DNA of 64,000 nucleotides from Marisa cornuarietis (lineage: Eukaryota > Mollusca > Gastropoda > Architaenioglossa > Ampullariidae): the NCBI GenBank assembly GCA_004794655.1, contig SMMW01000510.1, positions 248,001 through 312,000 on the forward strand. The letters run 5' to 3'. The notes below the pieces were generated by a model. The model ran no database searches. It was not told the origin of the DNA and saw only the letters and a program-made list of their open reading frames with translations. Of the stretch, positions 12,321-25,440 are shown piece by piece (the first letter of the stretch is position 1; each line of letters opens with the position of its first letter). A program made the position numbers and the translations under genes.

Positions 12321-12386
12321 CTCTCCGTTATTGACTGGCGTCACAAGTCCTCGGTTGACCAACATACGGAATCCTGTCTCCAATGC
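12321..12386 (-). CDS. TMEM135: TMEM135 internal exon, 22 codons
   Basis: This 66-bp exon runs from the acceptor TTTCTGTCCATGCAG to the donor GTGAGT. It encodes ALETGFRMLVNRGLVTPVNN plus GE. The vertebrate protein has exactly 22 residues in the matching place, sharing the pattern A-x-E-T-x-F-R-M-x-V-x-R-G and ending N-G-E. Both ends are phase 0. Exon 3 ends in phase 2, so the two cannot be joined directly; a short exon of 1 mod 3 nt must lie between them. Confidence 0.85.
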
Positions 12387-12974
12387 CTGCATGGACAGAA
12401 ACAGAAAGGGAAATTGGGGTTTAGTGCAAAATCATTGCCTAGAAGAAGTGCACCTAAATCTCGATTTCTTTTTTCTTTTTACGTAGATCGATAAATGCAA
12501 TAAAGTTCAATAAAAATTAATATTTGTGGCATTTTATCAATGCCGAAAGACACACAGACGCGACCTCCCATCGTTATCGAGCATGTTTCATTTATCAGTC
12601 ACAAGAAAAACTTTCTACTTTTCAAATGTATAAAAACATTCAAACCCCACTACAAGCTAAAAGAAGAAAACAAATGTATATAAGTAAAAAAAAAAAAAAA
12701 AAGACGAAAACGGTGTTGCCGAGAAAATGCTGTAGAAAAATCATTTGGGTATAATCATGTTTTTGTGTTTTGTGTTCTGACGTGCATTATGTAAACAGCA
12801 TTAGTCTTACCACCTTAACTGTTAATCTCTGCCTAGGCCAAGCCCGTCATTTATATAACAATACAGTGCCCGTGAACGATTTTTAAATTTGTCTTTGGAA
12901 GGTTTTTGATTGTTTGGTTTTGTTTCTGTTTGTTTATTGGCTGGTTTGGTTATTTATTTACGCTTGATGGATAA

Positions 12975-13075
12975 GATGCTTTGAGTGTGGGGACTTGAAT
13001 CCACTTCCGCAGACTTCAAACGCTAATGAGCGGCAACCGTTCTACGCATGGCTGAGGAGGTCATCGCAGACCCAT
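12975..13075 (-). mobile_element. Possible tRNA-derived SINE head
   Basis: The minus strand has GCGTAGAACGGTTGCCGCT (A-box-like) followed at normal tRNA spacing by GTGGATTCAAGTCCCC (B-box-like). No second copy was recognised in the window, so the body and ends are unknown. Confidence 0.4.
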
Positions 13076-14706
13076 GACCCCTCGTCCGCCAACTTGCCCG
13101 GCCAGAGACCAACAAGCGTCAGGTGAAGCAGCTTGTGGCGGCCCATACGTCGGAGCGCTGTGTCGCCTAACAGTCGCCTGCTTGTGACAGGTGCTAACGA
13201 GGTGCCGGCTCGCGGCCACCCAGACCCACACTACTACTACCTTCTCTCTTTCCGGCCCCCGACGTAAGCTCCGAGGTGGGGGGGTTCGCTGCGAGGTAAA
13301 TGACGAGAACAGGTACCGGGGTGAAACTGGCGCGCGCGCGTGTGTTCACCGCTACTCAAACAGCGGACTGTGATGACAGGCTCTAAAGCGAATGACAGGT
13401 AAGGATTGTAATCAACAAGTCAATCTACAATTCATCTTACTACAGGTAAGTAAGAGTAGAAATTACAGGTGGGAGCAGGTAAGGTGTCAGAAAACAGACA
13501 TGTTGAAGTTGGGACTGTGTGTGCACTGCGCCTGCCGACTGCGGGGAAAATATGAACTTTTTCTTTTTTAAAAATTCCTAAACTGGGGTTAGTTGTTTTA
13601 TGTCGTCAGCAACTAACTGGGGCTTTCAACGAAGCCTCATTATATATACTATAGTAAACTGCGTAGGGACTAACGAAGAACTAATGTGTTTTGCATTTCG
13701 CTAAAATGTTGAGTCCGTTCATGGATCTTTTTTATGCATATGCGCGCGTCCACACACACACACACACAGAGGTTCTTTCACCCCACGCAAACGCATTAAA
13801 AGAAACACTGGAACGCACAGAAGATTGTGTATGTTACGTGTTACTGTTAACAAGGTTGATCAGCAACACCCATGAGGCATACTGTAACACCCTGTCTTCT
13901 CCACTGCCGTGCGCGCTCTTTAATCAACCTCGTTACGATGTTTACCTTCGGTGGCGCAGCTTCCCCCCCCCACCCGTGTGCTCGCGTCCACCAACACGCG
14001 CGCGCGCGCGCCGCTGTTTGTCGTGTTGCTCTAAGACATCCCTCGCGTTCACTGCGTGCTTTGTGGATGCAGCTTGTCAATCAGGAGCGCGGAGGTGGAG
14101 TCAGGACCGCACGTGGCAAGGAGGGAGGCGTGGCCGGGTTTGTGACCGTCACGTTCTAGCACCAGCGACAGGATCGCGGAGGGTCCCCTCCCCTCCCGCA
14201 GCCAAGTCTCTCAACAAAACTTTGCTGTGGTTGGACTTGACGGTGATTCTCGATGACCCGCCACAAAACCTTACCTCGCAGCGGACTGTGCGTGGTGTGA
14301 GGGGCAAAATCATGGGGAAACGGTTCCAGAAACGGTAAAAAAAGCCATTCCAGGAAACGAGTAGCGTAAAATAAATAATAATGACACATGTCCACAATTT
14401 AAAGTAATGATCATACACAAGGCCTTACAGCCATAGCACAACACTCATAAGAATACCTTAGTGTCGAGGCAGGTAAATCATCTCCCAACGACAATAATAA
14501 ATCAAACAAGCAACACAGTTTTTGTTGCTATTTTATTTTGTATTGAAGTCACTGGTTAATGTGCTTGAAAGTAACTGGTATCCCAACTCTTACTGGAGAC
14601 ATAAATTGGGACAACTGAAGAAAAAAGAGGAAAGCAGCACATCTCACGCATACGGATCAGCGACTTCCCCAGCACTAATTCATGTTCTACATCCCTGGCG
14701 CTCACT

Positions 14707-14840
14707 GTTCGATATGACGTCACCAGGTTCAGTTCACGTCCTCGCGCACAGTTTGACGTGATGTCACCAGGTCCAATTCACATCCTCGCGCACAGTGATG
14801 TGATTTCACCAGCCCCATTTCACGTTTCTTACGCATACTG
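14707..14840. repeat. Tandem repeat of three degenerate units (42-44 bp)
   Basis: The CACCAG core recurs at 14721, 14765 and 14807, within units of the form GA-TGA-GT-CACCAG-TTCACGTCCTCGCGCACAGT. A weaker unit lies upstream near 14667. Unit 1 contains a perfect CRE, TGACGTCA (14715-14722), which is eroded in units 2 and 3. Confidence 0.7.
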
Positions 14841-16237
14841 TTGATACATTCGCAACCGTGGGGTACCGAGGGCGCTTTTTTTAACTAATATTTTTGCATT
14901 TTGAAAAGATTCAGCATTAAATAACAAAATAAAATAAAATATGATAAACTTATGAGATAGGATTAGAAAATGATAAGGCTCGGAAAAAAAACGTGTTGAG
15001 GGGCTGAGAGGCAGAGGACAAGACGTGGGGAACACAATTTGTCTCCCTCACACACACACACACACACATGCAAGCAAGCGCCCACTCGTTTTTCTACTAC
15101 TTCTACGAAAATCTGTAACATTATTGGCTTAAGCATTATGTGTTGCTTATGATATATATTAATGTTTTGCTTTGTCTTTGAGATGTTTTACATCGGTTAC
15201 TTTAGGTGATAATGTGGAATAACAAATAACGCGAGGTCCCCAGTGTCGGGAAAACCGCGGTGATAAACGATAAGGACAACTTTAACAAGGAATGTTTGAC
15301 TTTATAGAGGCATAGACATGCAACTGTTCATAGTTTAGTTGTGTTAGGGGAAGAGAGGAGATTGAATACAGCATGGAGAACAGATGGGAGGTCTGAGGGA
15401 GGGAGAAAGACACTTGTCTTTAATTTCCTGAAAAGGTTGATAACGACTTAAGGTGTCAGGTGTCGGCAGCACTACAGCAGCAGGGAGAGCTGAGAGGGGC
15501 TGATGGATTGAAACCGACCAGGCAGGCGTTTATGGAGCAGTTTAGCGGCGTAAGCCAATACGCCACTGCACCTGTCAGAGTGTCGTCATCTGCAGCGCTG
15601 ACACACCGGCACGCAGTAACCGTCGCCCAGGAATGTGCCACCTCACCTTCACGGTTCGCTGTGATGCCATCGCGCACAGCTGGGGCCTCTCTGCTCGTGC
15701 GATAGTGCGCACGTTCTCTTAAATGGAGGGTCGAACGGCGAAACACGGGCAGACACAAGCGTTTGCGAGTGTGCCTGCGTGTTTTAGCGTTTGTGAGATA
15801 AAATAGACAGATAAAATAGTCTGAGTGAGTTTTTGAATCAGAGAGGTGTTCCGTAAAAAAAACAGGTAAGAGCTTGCTCTCTATGTCTATATAAATCTTA
15901 ATTATTATTTACTACTATTATTATTATTTATTAAGTGGGAATGTAATTAACCAGGTTGTTTAAAATACGAATAAATGACAATGAGGCCAGTAAGGGAGGA
16001 GGGATGGAAGGATGGCAAACAGCCGGCGCATGAGTGCACGTGTGTCTGTGGGCGACCGCGCCTGCTTGACTCTATGGGCGGGATGTGCATAAGCAAACTA
16101 TTATTTCCCGTGGCCAAACATCTGCACGCTGCTCCAGCAATTACTTTTTCTGCACACATGATGGGGCAGGAAACGAAAAAAAGATACGATACAAAACGTT
16201 CCTAGTACTGATTGCACTATATTACCTCCCTCCCTAC

Positions 16238-16300
16238 TCGCTCGCGCGCGCGCGTGTGTGTGTGTGTGCACGCGCGAGCACATAGGTGTGTGTGTGCGTA
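16238..16300. repeat. Alternating CG/TG tract
   Basis: A purine-pyrimidine alternating run, CGCGCGCGCG then TGTGTGTGTGTG then CACGCGCGAG, has potential to adopt Z-DNA. A similar CG run lies at 13995-14011. Confidence 0.85.
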
Positions 16301-17089
16301 GGGGTGGATGGGAGCCTGTTTGCTTTCGATCCCCTCGTCTACCCGTCACTTTGCACTCCACTTGCTACTCACCAGATTCGTCAGGTAGACTGCCAGCGGT
16401 CCCCGCCTGCAAAGACAACAAATCGGGCAGATTACCAACTGATCCAGATACGGGCTGGCAACATAACCTTGACATTTAGCCAACATTTTCTTCAAATTCT
16501 CTTGCTAGGTGCCCCGTTTAAAGCACACACGCACACACACGTGATGAAAACAACTAAAAATGTTACGTGGACCAACGAGTGAGCGAGCAGTAACCATTTC
16601 GTTATGACAAGCCGAAATTGCAAAACTGTGCATCTCTGAATCGAAAGGTAAACATCACAGCGCTGTTAACAGGTGACAGGTCGTGCAGGAAAAAGCAGGG
16701 GTGGGTGGGAGTCGCAGGTAAAGGTGAGCAACATGCGGTGTAGGTGCTGGTGCTGGTGCTGAATTTAATGAAAACTGTAGAGGAAGGCTTGGTTAGCAGA
16801 CAACTGTGCTGCGCTTGCGTTCACAATAATGCAAATTATAAACCTTCCAAAAAATCTGTTCTACTTTTTAGTTAGAGGCCAGAGGTTGTTGCGATAAAAC
16901 GTAATGAAGTCTTGGCGAAAACAGAAGAAAAAAAAGAAATAATACAAATTAAATAAACATTTTAGATAAATCTAGAGTGAAAATGTAAAATTACCTAAAT
17001 CTTGAAAAAAAATTTAGGAAAATCTTTTGTAAACAAATGAAAGAAAACTCATAATCGTTAGTGTACCACTATAGCTTTCACAACTGTAC

Positions 17090-17365
17090 ATATATTTGTA
17101 CAAACACGTGTATTGTTTTATAGATAAACATGTATCAGTGCATAGCTCTCCGGACATACATGCTCAACACCTACTAGCACGTACATACATGCAGTTCATT
17201 TATATATCAGCACAAATTCTAAAACACATTCCAACATATATGCATGCACATTAAATACACACCAACACCTATGTAAATCACATTTGTCCCAATGTATACA
17301 CATACACGTCATAAGTATCAATCATACATGCACATACATCAGCATATACACGCGCATGTGCACGC
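17090..17365. repeat. Degenerate CATACA/TATATG-rich low-complexity region
   Basis: Many imperfect copies of ACATACATGCACATACA-type sequence run over about 275 bp, with no coding potential. Confidence 0.7.
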
Positions 17366-20300
17366 AGCCCTTCTTCATACTCCATTAAAAGGATGAGAGC
17401 AAATCACGGAAGGTAAGGAACGAAAACGAAGTTTCTTTGTCACCCTCCATGACACCCTAGACCCATGAGACCTTTTTAATCTCCCTTAAATCCCCCTCAC
17501 CTTTCTCCTATTTCTGTACCTCCCCCCTCACCCCCCCCCCCACACACACACACACTCCGCGCGCTCACAGGTGCAATCCGTGTTTGGTCTCGCCAGGTCA
17601 GACAGCGTGTTTGACTTTTCCAACTGGCTGTGGTACCTGCTTCAGCCGTCTTGTATCTGTCCAACGCTCTTAGTCAAGGAAATACCTCGTCTGTTGACGA
17701 TATCCTCGATAGACACGTCTCCGCGCGCATCGCTTGGTGCGGCCGTCGTGGTTTTCATTAACCCCTTGTGATTCAAAGCCATTCCCGCCGGTCAGCCGCG
17801 CCGACTGCGCCAGCAGCGTCAACAGGCTCCCAGGGAAAAATGCGGGCCCCCCAACCCCAGCCCGGGGTCGTCTTCGGATCACAGACCGAAAGGTCTAGAA
17901 GAGTGCACTTTGTTCTCTCCTAATCGCTGGGTAAAGTTGCGTACAAGATACTATTTCCTAAAATCTGCCCTGCCCCGCCTTTTTATGCTTTTCGAGATGT
18001 ATAGGCACACATCACCGTACACAACAAGAGGTGAAAAACACCTGTTGTCAAGGAACCAACCAATGGGAGTGCTGGGACCACAGCAATCAGAATCTACAAC
18101 ATAATACTGAAACAGTATAGGGGCAGGCGGATGAGGTATCTGCCTAGGGCCCCACGCTTTTGATTAATATGGTAACTATAGGCTCCTTATTGCATGCTCT
18201 ATTGTTGAAGCAGAATTTTGAAAGAGTCATATCTTCCCTTGGCCCTTTCCCTGTATTTTTTGAGGAAGGAAAATAACATTGGTTGGGTTTGCTTAGGTGT
18301 TCCCAATCCAACGCAACCGAGAGTGGGGGGAGGGGGCAGGTGGGTCTGGTGTACCCGGGCTCGCGGTTGTGAAGGGGTCTCAGCCTTGGTCAGTGGATTT
18401 TTTTCCTTCTTCTTTTCCTTTTCTTTGGCTCCAGAGGAAAGGTCTGAGGAAAGAACACCCAAACATTACACATGTTGAGTTTCAAGTCTGTAAAGTATAC
18501 AATTTCCAGGCCTACTGTCGGCGGGCCGTCGGGGTAGCGGGCCTGGTGTCGGAAATGTAGTCACCTGCAACACATTCTCGCTGGACGCGCTTGGAGTCAG
18601 AAGGCTGCTGGACACTGAAGATTTATCGCGCATGAACGTTCCTGCATTGATATATTGCTGGATTTATGTGCCACATGGGGGGAGGGGGGCCTGCAAACAA
18701 GTAGGAACTGACAGTGACGAGGTAGGTATGTTACTGAGGTGTGGAAACTCTGTGAATTGAGATTATGGGGGCCCGCCCCTGGTTCTGCAGCCTATAAGCG
18801 AGATGTCAAGAGTGCTTTATTTCGTAGTTACCTAACGTCACTGACACTTTCTTTTCCCGTTTCTCCATCACCAAACAAATAACTACATTAGTCTAGAGAG
18901 TAGATCCTTGACATTATATTAGCCTATAATACTATTGCAGCCAGCAAGATAGAACACATTATTGCAAAAAAAATTTTAAAACTGCTGTCCCGCAAATAGT
19001 AAGGCTCATAAAGTTATCACAGTGGTGTCGCAGGAAGATTGGAGCTGGAGGAGGATGAAAAAGAGGAGGTTAGCATGAGAAAGATAATTTAAGATTGAAC
19101 TAGAAAAGGTGTCGGCGCGGTGGGTGGATTGAGGGTGGGAGGTAGGGAGGTTTAGAGGCCAGTGACTGTGATGACAGCAACTTCCAACCACGTTCCGGAA
19201 TGTATTGTTGCTGCTCACCTGACAAGAGGAGAAGGGGAAGGAGGTGATAGTTTCTGGAAGATTCTACTGGATGGGATTTCATGGGAAATAAATGGTCGGG
19301 GTTTGGAGGTGTAGATCGACATCTTTACGAGACATTTAGAGAGGCAGCAGTCAAGTCGCTGAGTGTTTGACCACTTTGTGTTTGGACACTTAATTTTCCC
19401 CTCCCTTTTGCTCTAAATCCTTGGACCAAAGAAAGCTTGGACAGTTAGACCTAAGAGATAGCTATAATATAGTTGTTTAAGTTTAACATCTTTTCACACC
19501 GCGCTCTCTTGCCTGTCGCACGCTGTCTTGTATACCCGACAAGCCGAGACACGCTGCACTTTCTTTATTTGGTATGTACAAATTTTTTTATGTTTCTAGA
19601 TTTTATGTTTATTGGTAAATACCATCTGACAAAGTGGGATCAGATCATCAGTGACGATGAGAGTGACTAGCAAACGTCTCAAATGGACTAACAATGAAGT
19701 TTGTGAGAAAAGCTCATAAATATAACCTTGCAAAGCCCTATAGTCAGCGGTAAATTGACTTAAAATATTGGTACTGCATAACTTTGTTTATATTACAATT
19801 CAGCCAAAATGTGCTATACATTTATATGTTTATGTCATTGTCACACAACACTCTCCTTTTGATCTACTTAAATATTAAAGTTAATAACAGTTACTGCTGG
19901 CTTATGAGTTTTTAAAACATTTGCGATCGTGGCATCGAGGGCCCCGCACATGCCCTTTGCCTCGGGCCCCGCGGGGGCTAAGAACGGGCATGACAGTACC
20001 AATCTAGTATAACATTTCTAAGCTCAATGTAGACATGTTTTTCCTTTTCTTTTCAAAATATTAATCAACTCCGAAAGGTTAAAAAAAATTATACGCTTCC
20101 TCTACCCATAATTAATGCCACTGTACTTAAAAAAAAAAAAAAATTCTAGCTCTATATCTCGTCATACTCTAGTTTTTTAGATGTCTATGGAAACACTTCA
20201 CATATACCTTTTGGAAACTTATGTTCCTCAGTGAAAACTGACAAGAACACACGAAGCAAAAATGAAGGCTTATTTTGCAAAGTTTCAAAACAAATTTAAA

Positions 20301-21176
20301 CAATGCGGTAACGGGTTCTGATAAATTCGCCTGTTGCATGTTTAGCCGCTTGTCTACGGTGTATTTTCTGTCTGGAGCATCACGTTTTATCTGCCATCAT
20401 AATCATCGCTGAAAATTGTCGATACTGAAATGCAAATCTGAAGTGCTTGCTTTCTTCGATTGCTTCCATCACACCAGGACCATAAGTGTGTACGAACGTA
20501 TGATCATTTAGTGGACGGTTAAGTGCAGTGAGCGTACAGCTAAAAATAGACTGGAGTTCCAGGGCAGTGACCGAAGCGGATGAAATTTCAAATCTCTATG
20601 GCGTGCAAGTTTTTGTTCTACGGCGAAGACCTCCGATCCCCATTACCTCCTTCCCTTCCCCCCTCACCCAACCCCCGAGATACCACACGCGAGCACGGCG
20701 AACAGATGAGCTGCTAGCTGCTCGGGGTTTGTCAGGGCAAGGGGCAGGACACTCTCCAGCTACAGACATAAGTATCTCCCAGGTTGGCCTAGAGCCCGGA
20801 CAGTCACCCTCGTCGAAGGTGCGTTGCGTGCCATTCACATCGCATAGCAAAAGGGGCCCGTGGCGGGGAGCGCCCAGCAGGATTCTTTAGAGTTGAGACC
20901 ATGTTAGATACAAACGTGGATGCCGCCCAGCTTCTGTGCTTGTGCAAGAGGACTGACTCGCTGGAACCAAAGTAGAAAGTCCAAGCCCCGTATTATACTG
21001 GATACAGCATCTGTGCTAAGCAGTAATCACCTAAGAAATAATAAAATATGCAAATGCGTGCAGACAAAAGGCGCCGGTGTGCAGTGAGGACTTCGTGGCC
21101 AGTCGAAGTCCAATAAGCTTCGCGAAATATCGCCCATGGAGTCCGTCGATCGGTGCTTCGTGAAGGGGTCGGGCGG

Positions 21177-21362
21177 AATCGTGTTTTACGCCGAGCCAGC
21201 AACTAAGGTTATATAACGGTAAGGCAGCCAGCCCTAAAAAAAGATGTCACATGCAGAGGAAGAACAGCGTGCCCGAGACGAGAGCTGAACCTAGGTCAGC
21301 CGATCCTTTCTGTATCGGTGACAGGCGCTTACCGTTGCACCAGCGGACCGCCCTGCTTCAAG
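21177..21362 (-). mobile_element. tRNA-derived SINE (family B)
   Basis: On the minus strand it has a tRNA-like head with an A-box-like GTGCAACGGTAAGCGC and a B-box-like GGTTCAGCTCTCGTC. A body follows that ends with GCTGGCTGCCTTACCG and CCTTAGTTGCTGGCTCGGCG. The same body occurs at 24476-24645, which defines a repeat family. Such elements are transcribed by RNA polymerase III from the internal boxes and mobilised by LINE proteins. Confidence 0.75.
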
Positions 21363-22111
21363 GGGAAACACAAAAGGACAATCGTCATCAGCGGAATGCC
21401 ATCGTAAGAATAACGCAAAGGCGTCGCTCGTTATCAAAATCGTCCCTCATCCTCCGCCAGAGGCCATGTCGCAGTCCTGCAGCAAGCGGGTCTTCCAGGT
21501 GTGTAGGTGGGCGGTGAGGTCGTTATCTGCGCCGGACGACATGCGCGCTGTAAGCGGACAGCTCAAGCGTCCGTCACGCGCATCCAGCCGCCTCCTTATC
21601 ATTGCCACCATCGTCCTCATCGACAGTAACACCTCGCCGTCAAGACGCTTAGCTCACCTCGCTCTTACCCACGCTTCAGACGTCCCCGCCTCACCTTTGA
21701 TGCGCGCAAAGCCCGCTCGTTCTCCGCACGCTCTTGTTAATCTCAGCACATACCCGCTTTACTTCGCGAGTACCTGTCGGCACCCGTGGTCTACAAAGTG
21801 CCACGACCTCATCCAACGGGTCAAGTGCCTGGGCACGGGGCAACGGCGACCTCATCAGCTACCGGGTGCAGCGCTGTGTTCACCAAGCTTTACACGTAAC
21901 GTGAATGACAAAGGCTCGAGTTCACTCCCTTTGAGACCTTTTTTTTTTCTTCGTAGTAATCACCTACGCTCCCATCGGTGCAACTGATATTGTCCAGAAG
22001 CTGTCCAAAAAAACAAAAAAAAAAAAAACAAAACAAAAATTAATGGTCAGATCAGCGAAAAGGAGTTTCTGACCACAATAGCCAGTTCAGCGACGGAGGC
22101 CGCAAAGGCCT

Positions 22112-22378
22112 GGGGCCAGTTGCACAACATGTTTCTAAACCTTAAAACTGTTCTAAAGAAGAAAAATCTCTTCTATGCCATTTAGATGCATTGCACAAGA
22201 ACATACACAAAATTGCAATGACAGGACGGAAAGTCAGACTCAAACAACTTTATCTTACTTAAAGCAGTTTTAGTTTTAAAAAAATTTTAAATTGTGGTGT
22301 GCACTTTAAACTGATTATCTAAACAGATTTAAGGCCTAAAAGTGTTTAAAATTAGAAATGTGTTGTGCAAATGGTCCC
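22112..22378. mobile_element. MITE-like element with long imperfect terminal inverted repeats
   Basis: The left end, GGGGCCAGTTGCACAACATG, then TTTCTAAACCTTAAAAC, is mirrored on the right by the complement of GGGACCATTTGCACAACACA, then TTTCTAATTTTAAAC. The terminal repeats are about 35 bp and imperfect, around a 267-bp AT-rich core without coding potential. GGGGCCAGTTGCACAA termini are common among short DNA transposons of animals. No clear target-site duplication was seen. Confidence 0.6.
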
Positions 22379-24475
22379 TGGAGTGGAAGTTAAAAATGCT
22401 AACTGCACAACATTGCACGCCGATGTTTTACCCTGTTGAACATTTCCATTCAGTCCGTACAATGTGTATTGATTGTGTGCTTGCATGTGTGTTGGTCGAG
22501 TGGGGAAGAGGTGGGGAAGAAGACCCTTTAATATTGTCTGATTTCATCTCATCTCTCTCCCCATTGTTTATATGGTTGTTTTTTCCCCTTGTTCAAGATC
22601 CAAGCGGAGCTAACGAATCCATCAGCACCGACTGTCTAAAAAAGTGTTGTTGGCTCGTTTATCACTGAGAATGAGCTGCAACCCCCCACCTCTTCTTCGC
22701 CTGTTGTTCTCGATGAAATGGAAGCATCGGGATAGTGTCCCCACAACAGCAGCGCCCGCTTCACCATCTCACAAACACTGCATTCGCCCGAAACAACGAC
22801 CGTCTTCAAGTTTTATGCCCCGGCACTGCACGGCCCTCGCCTCCTAATCAGACAGTTCAGAAAATCTTCAGCGCCGAAATCACCCAAAAACAAGACAGGT
22901 GCCGGTGGAAGGGACGATATGGATGGAAGGGCGGCCTCCCCCCACGCCCCCGGCAGGCACAAATCCTTCAAGCGAGGCGTGTAACTAGAGAAGCAGGAAA
23001 TTAAGGCTCATAAAGACTGGCAGTACAATTTTCTCACGGAGATAGCACACTGTTGCCCAGCAGCCTCTTAAACCTCTTGCAGCCGACCCGCAGAGGTAAA
23101 TAAGGTTGTCCACTAGCCGGCTCCCACGCGGCTCTGAGTTGCAGAGCTGCTCGTCCTGTCGGTAGTCTTCACCTGTGTGCCAGCGTCTGGCGGTCAGGTC
23201 AAAGCCAGGATGTACTGATACGCACAGCCCAGTTGCGGGCACGTGCTAGGAACTCTAGACTCGTATTAATGACAAGCGGCCATTTACCCACTGGCTAAAA
23301 GTTCCCTATTTAGCAGGCTAAGTTTGTCCGACAAACTAATAATTAATGAGCCATCTAGTCATCAACGAACCAGAATTCCCAAAAATAGTGATTGTGATTG
23401 CGCATGCTCTGTTCGGTCAAGGAGAAAGCATAAGCGAAAAACACATTTTTTAAAAAAATCGAAAAACAGTTGAAAACATGGTTTAATAAATGCAAGATAG
23501 TACATGTATTTATAAGGCTGAGAACGTAAGGATACTGCGGAATTCCATCAACGCGTGCTTCTCCTATTCTACGCCAAATCGCAAAAATAATTCGCGATAA
23601 ACCTTTGTAGAACATCACACAGGGTCCGTTCTTCTACAGAGTAGTGAAGCAAAACTGGCTGGACAGACCGGTACTCTATTGTCTTAACATATAATCAGAC
23701 GGATGAAGTGTTTCAAAGCAGCGGGAACCCCTAAAGGGATTACTCTGTGTGTATTGATCAAATAGATCACGAAAGGGAATTGTAAGTCATTTTTTCCCAA
23801 ACTACAAGTTTTCAATAATCTTTCGGATACTTTTTTCAAATCAAAAGTATAAAAAATAACTGATATTGAGGAGAAGGAAAAAATATTAAGCAGCTCCAAA
23901 CATAGCCGGCAGAGAAAAAGGAAAAAAATGCAATAATCTTCACTAAAGAGGGGAAAAAAACAGGTCTTGTTGATCACCTCGTGTGCTCCCTTGCAAAATA
24001 GAAGCGCTAAGGCCAGTTAGTGCAAGCCCTGGCATAAAGGTTCGCATCCCTATAGTATCATATATCAGTTGATCACAGTCCGGGAAGTTCTTGACTCTCA
24101 GATGTCGCCACATTGCGCCGCATTGTCTGGCCACCCTATGAAGATGCCGGGATTCGATTCTAGATGAGCTGAGTCACATGGAAGCTGCAGCATGTAGAAT
24201 GTCGCTATACCGGAGTTGTAGCACTGGACATTATCACAATCTGCAAGCGTGGCAGACTATAGATTACCATACACAGATGCCAGCTGGCTGAGGTCTTTTT
24301 TAATCACAGATGCGAGCTGGCTGGGTTTTTTTTGTTTTTTTTTACAAGGATAGACTAAAGGTCAAATGCCTAGTTAGTCTGCTGGGCTGGTTAGTTGCTT
24401 GGGCGGGAAAGGGCTTCCACCTTAAGGTAATTTCACACTTTGAGGGGAGACGGAGGGGAGGAGGGGTAATTGGTG

Positions 24476-24645
24476 TTTTAAGCCGAGCCAGCAACTAAGG
24501 CAATATCACGGTGAGGCAGCCAGCCCTGTAAACAGATGCCAAATGCTGAGAAAGAACAGCGTGCCCGAGACGAGATCTGAACCCAGCACAGCCAATCTTC
24601 ACTGTCTTGGTGACAGGCGCTAACCATGGCGCCACCAGACTGCCT
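24476..24645 (-). mobile_element. tRNA-derived SINE (family B), second copy
   Basis: On the minus strand the head has A-box-like TGGCGCCATGGTTAGCGC and B-box GGGTTCAGATCTCGTC. The body and tail match the 21177-21362 copy along nearly the whole length. It directly abuts another SINE (24646-24800) in the same orientation. Confidence 0.78.
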
Positions 24646-24800
24646 GAGAGGGAGGGGGAGGAAACCGGAGTATCCGGAGAAAACCTTCGATGGACGGGCC
24701 CTGCTAACATACCAGTTTTGTCCCGAGACGAGATCTGAACCCAGGGCCTTTCTCGGCAGTGGTGACAAGTGAATGTTTGCATCACTACACCACCATGCAC
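24646..24800 (-). mobile_element. tRNA-derived SINE (family A) with a different body
   Basis: The minus strand starts GTGCATGGTGGTGTAGTG and has a B-box GGGTTCAGATCTCGTC identical to the neighbouring SINE. Its body differs, with TTTTCTCCGGATACTCCGG and TTTCCTCCCCC. That CCGG-rich core resembles central domains shared by several invertebrate SINE families. I cannot name the domain with certainty. Its 3' end runs straight into the head of the next SINE. Confidence 0.7.
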
Positions 24801-25377
24801 CGATCTGCTGGGTCTTTTCTCGTTCCTTTTTAATAATGGGGCAGAGAAGATCCTCGAAAACCTGTGCTTCAGTGTGTTTCAATTACTGGAGATGAAAAGA
24901 TGAAAAGCTTTCTATAATCGAACAGAGACTCATAAGACGCTGTGATGTCAGTTGAAAAGCAATGGCATTGGCTGCAATCCCGGTGGGTCACGTTTAAATA
25001 TAGAGGAAAATAATAACCAGTTCCCTCGTTTGTGTGAAGCCAAGGCGCAAAAGGACTAAGACCGATAACTCCGTTTATCGCTGCTTTTGCAGCTGTTTCT
25101 CTAACTCATTTTCAGGACTTTCATTACGATGCTCGTGTCAGTGCCTCTAGAAGGCGTGCTGTAGTCCCGGGTATCAAAGAATTCATATTACAATGTTTAT
25201 TTTTAACGGTTGGATATCGCATTTACTTGCAGTTTCGCTTACTTCGTAACTGTCTTAGTTACATGGGTGAAGCTGAACTCAAAGCTACAAACAACTTGAA
25301 AATTTTATAAGCATCGTCAAATAGTTTTACTGAAAAAAATTAAGAGCACTGATAAAGAGAGTAAGAAAGACAAAGTG

Positions 25378-25440
25378 ATAATTATAGAATGCATTCTACC
25401 GTATAATTATAGAATTCATTCTATAGCTAAAGAGAGAAAA
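25378..25440. repeat. Palindromic AT-rich dispersed repeat, copy 1
   Basis: It includes the perfect palindrome TAGAATGCATTCTA (25385-25398), then GTATAATTATAGAATTCATT and CTATAGCTAAAGAGAG. The same blocks occur at 27437-27522. Confidence 0.55.

Noticed and set aside
13691..14338. 215-codon plus-strand open frame
   Set aside because: It runs through a CA microsatellite and CGCG tract, the opposite strand is also open, and no domain, splice signal or homology is visible. GC-rich composition explains its length.
18115..18785. Possible DNA transposon with AGGGGCAGGCGG and CCCGCCCCT ends
   Set aside because: The inverted match is short and imperfect, and no target duplication was found.
24134..24170. 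tRNA-like B-box GGGATTCGATTCTAG
   Set aside because: No A-box at the right distance and no second copy in the window.
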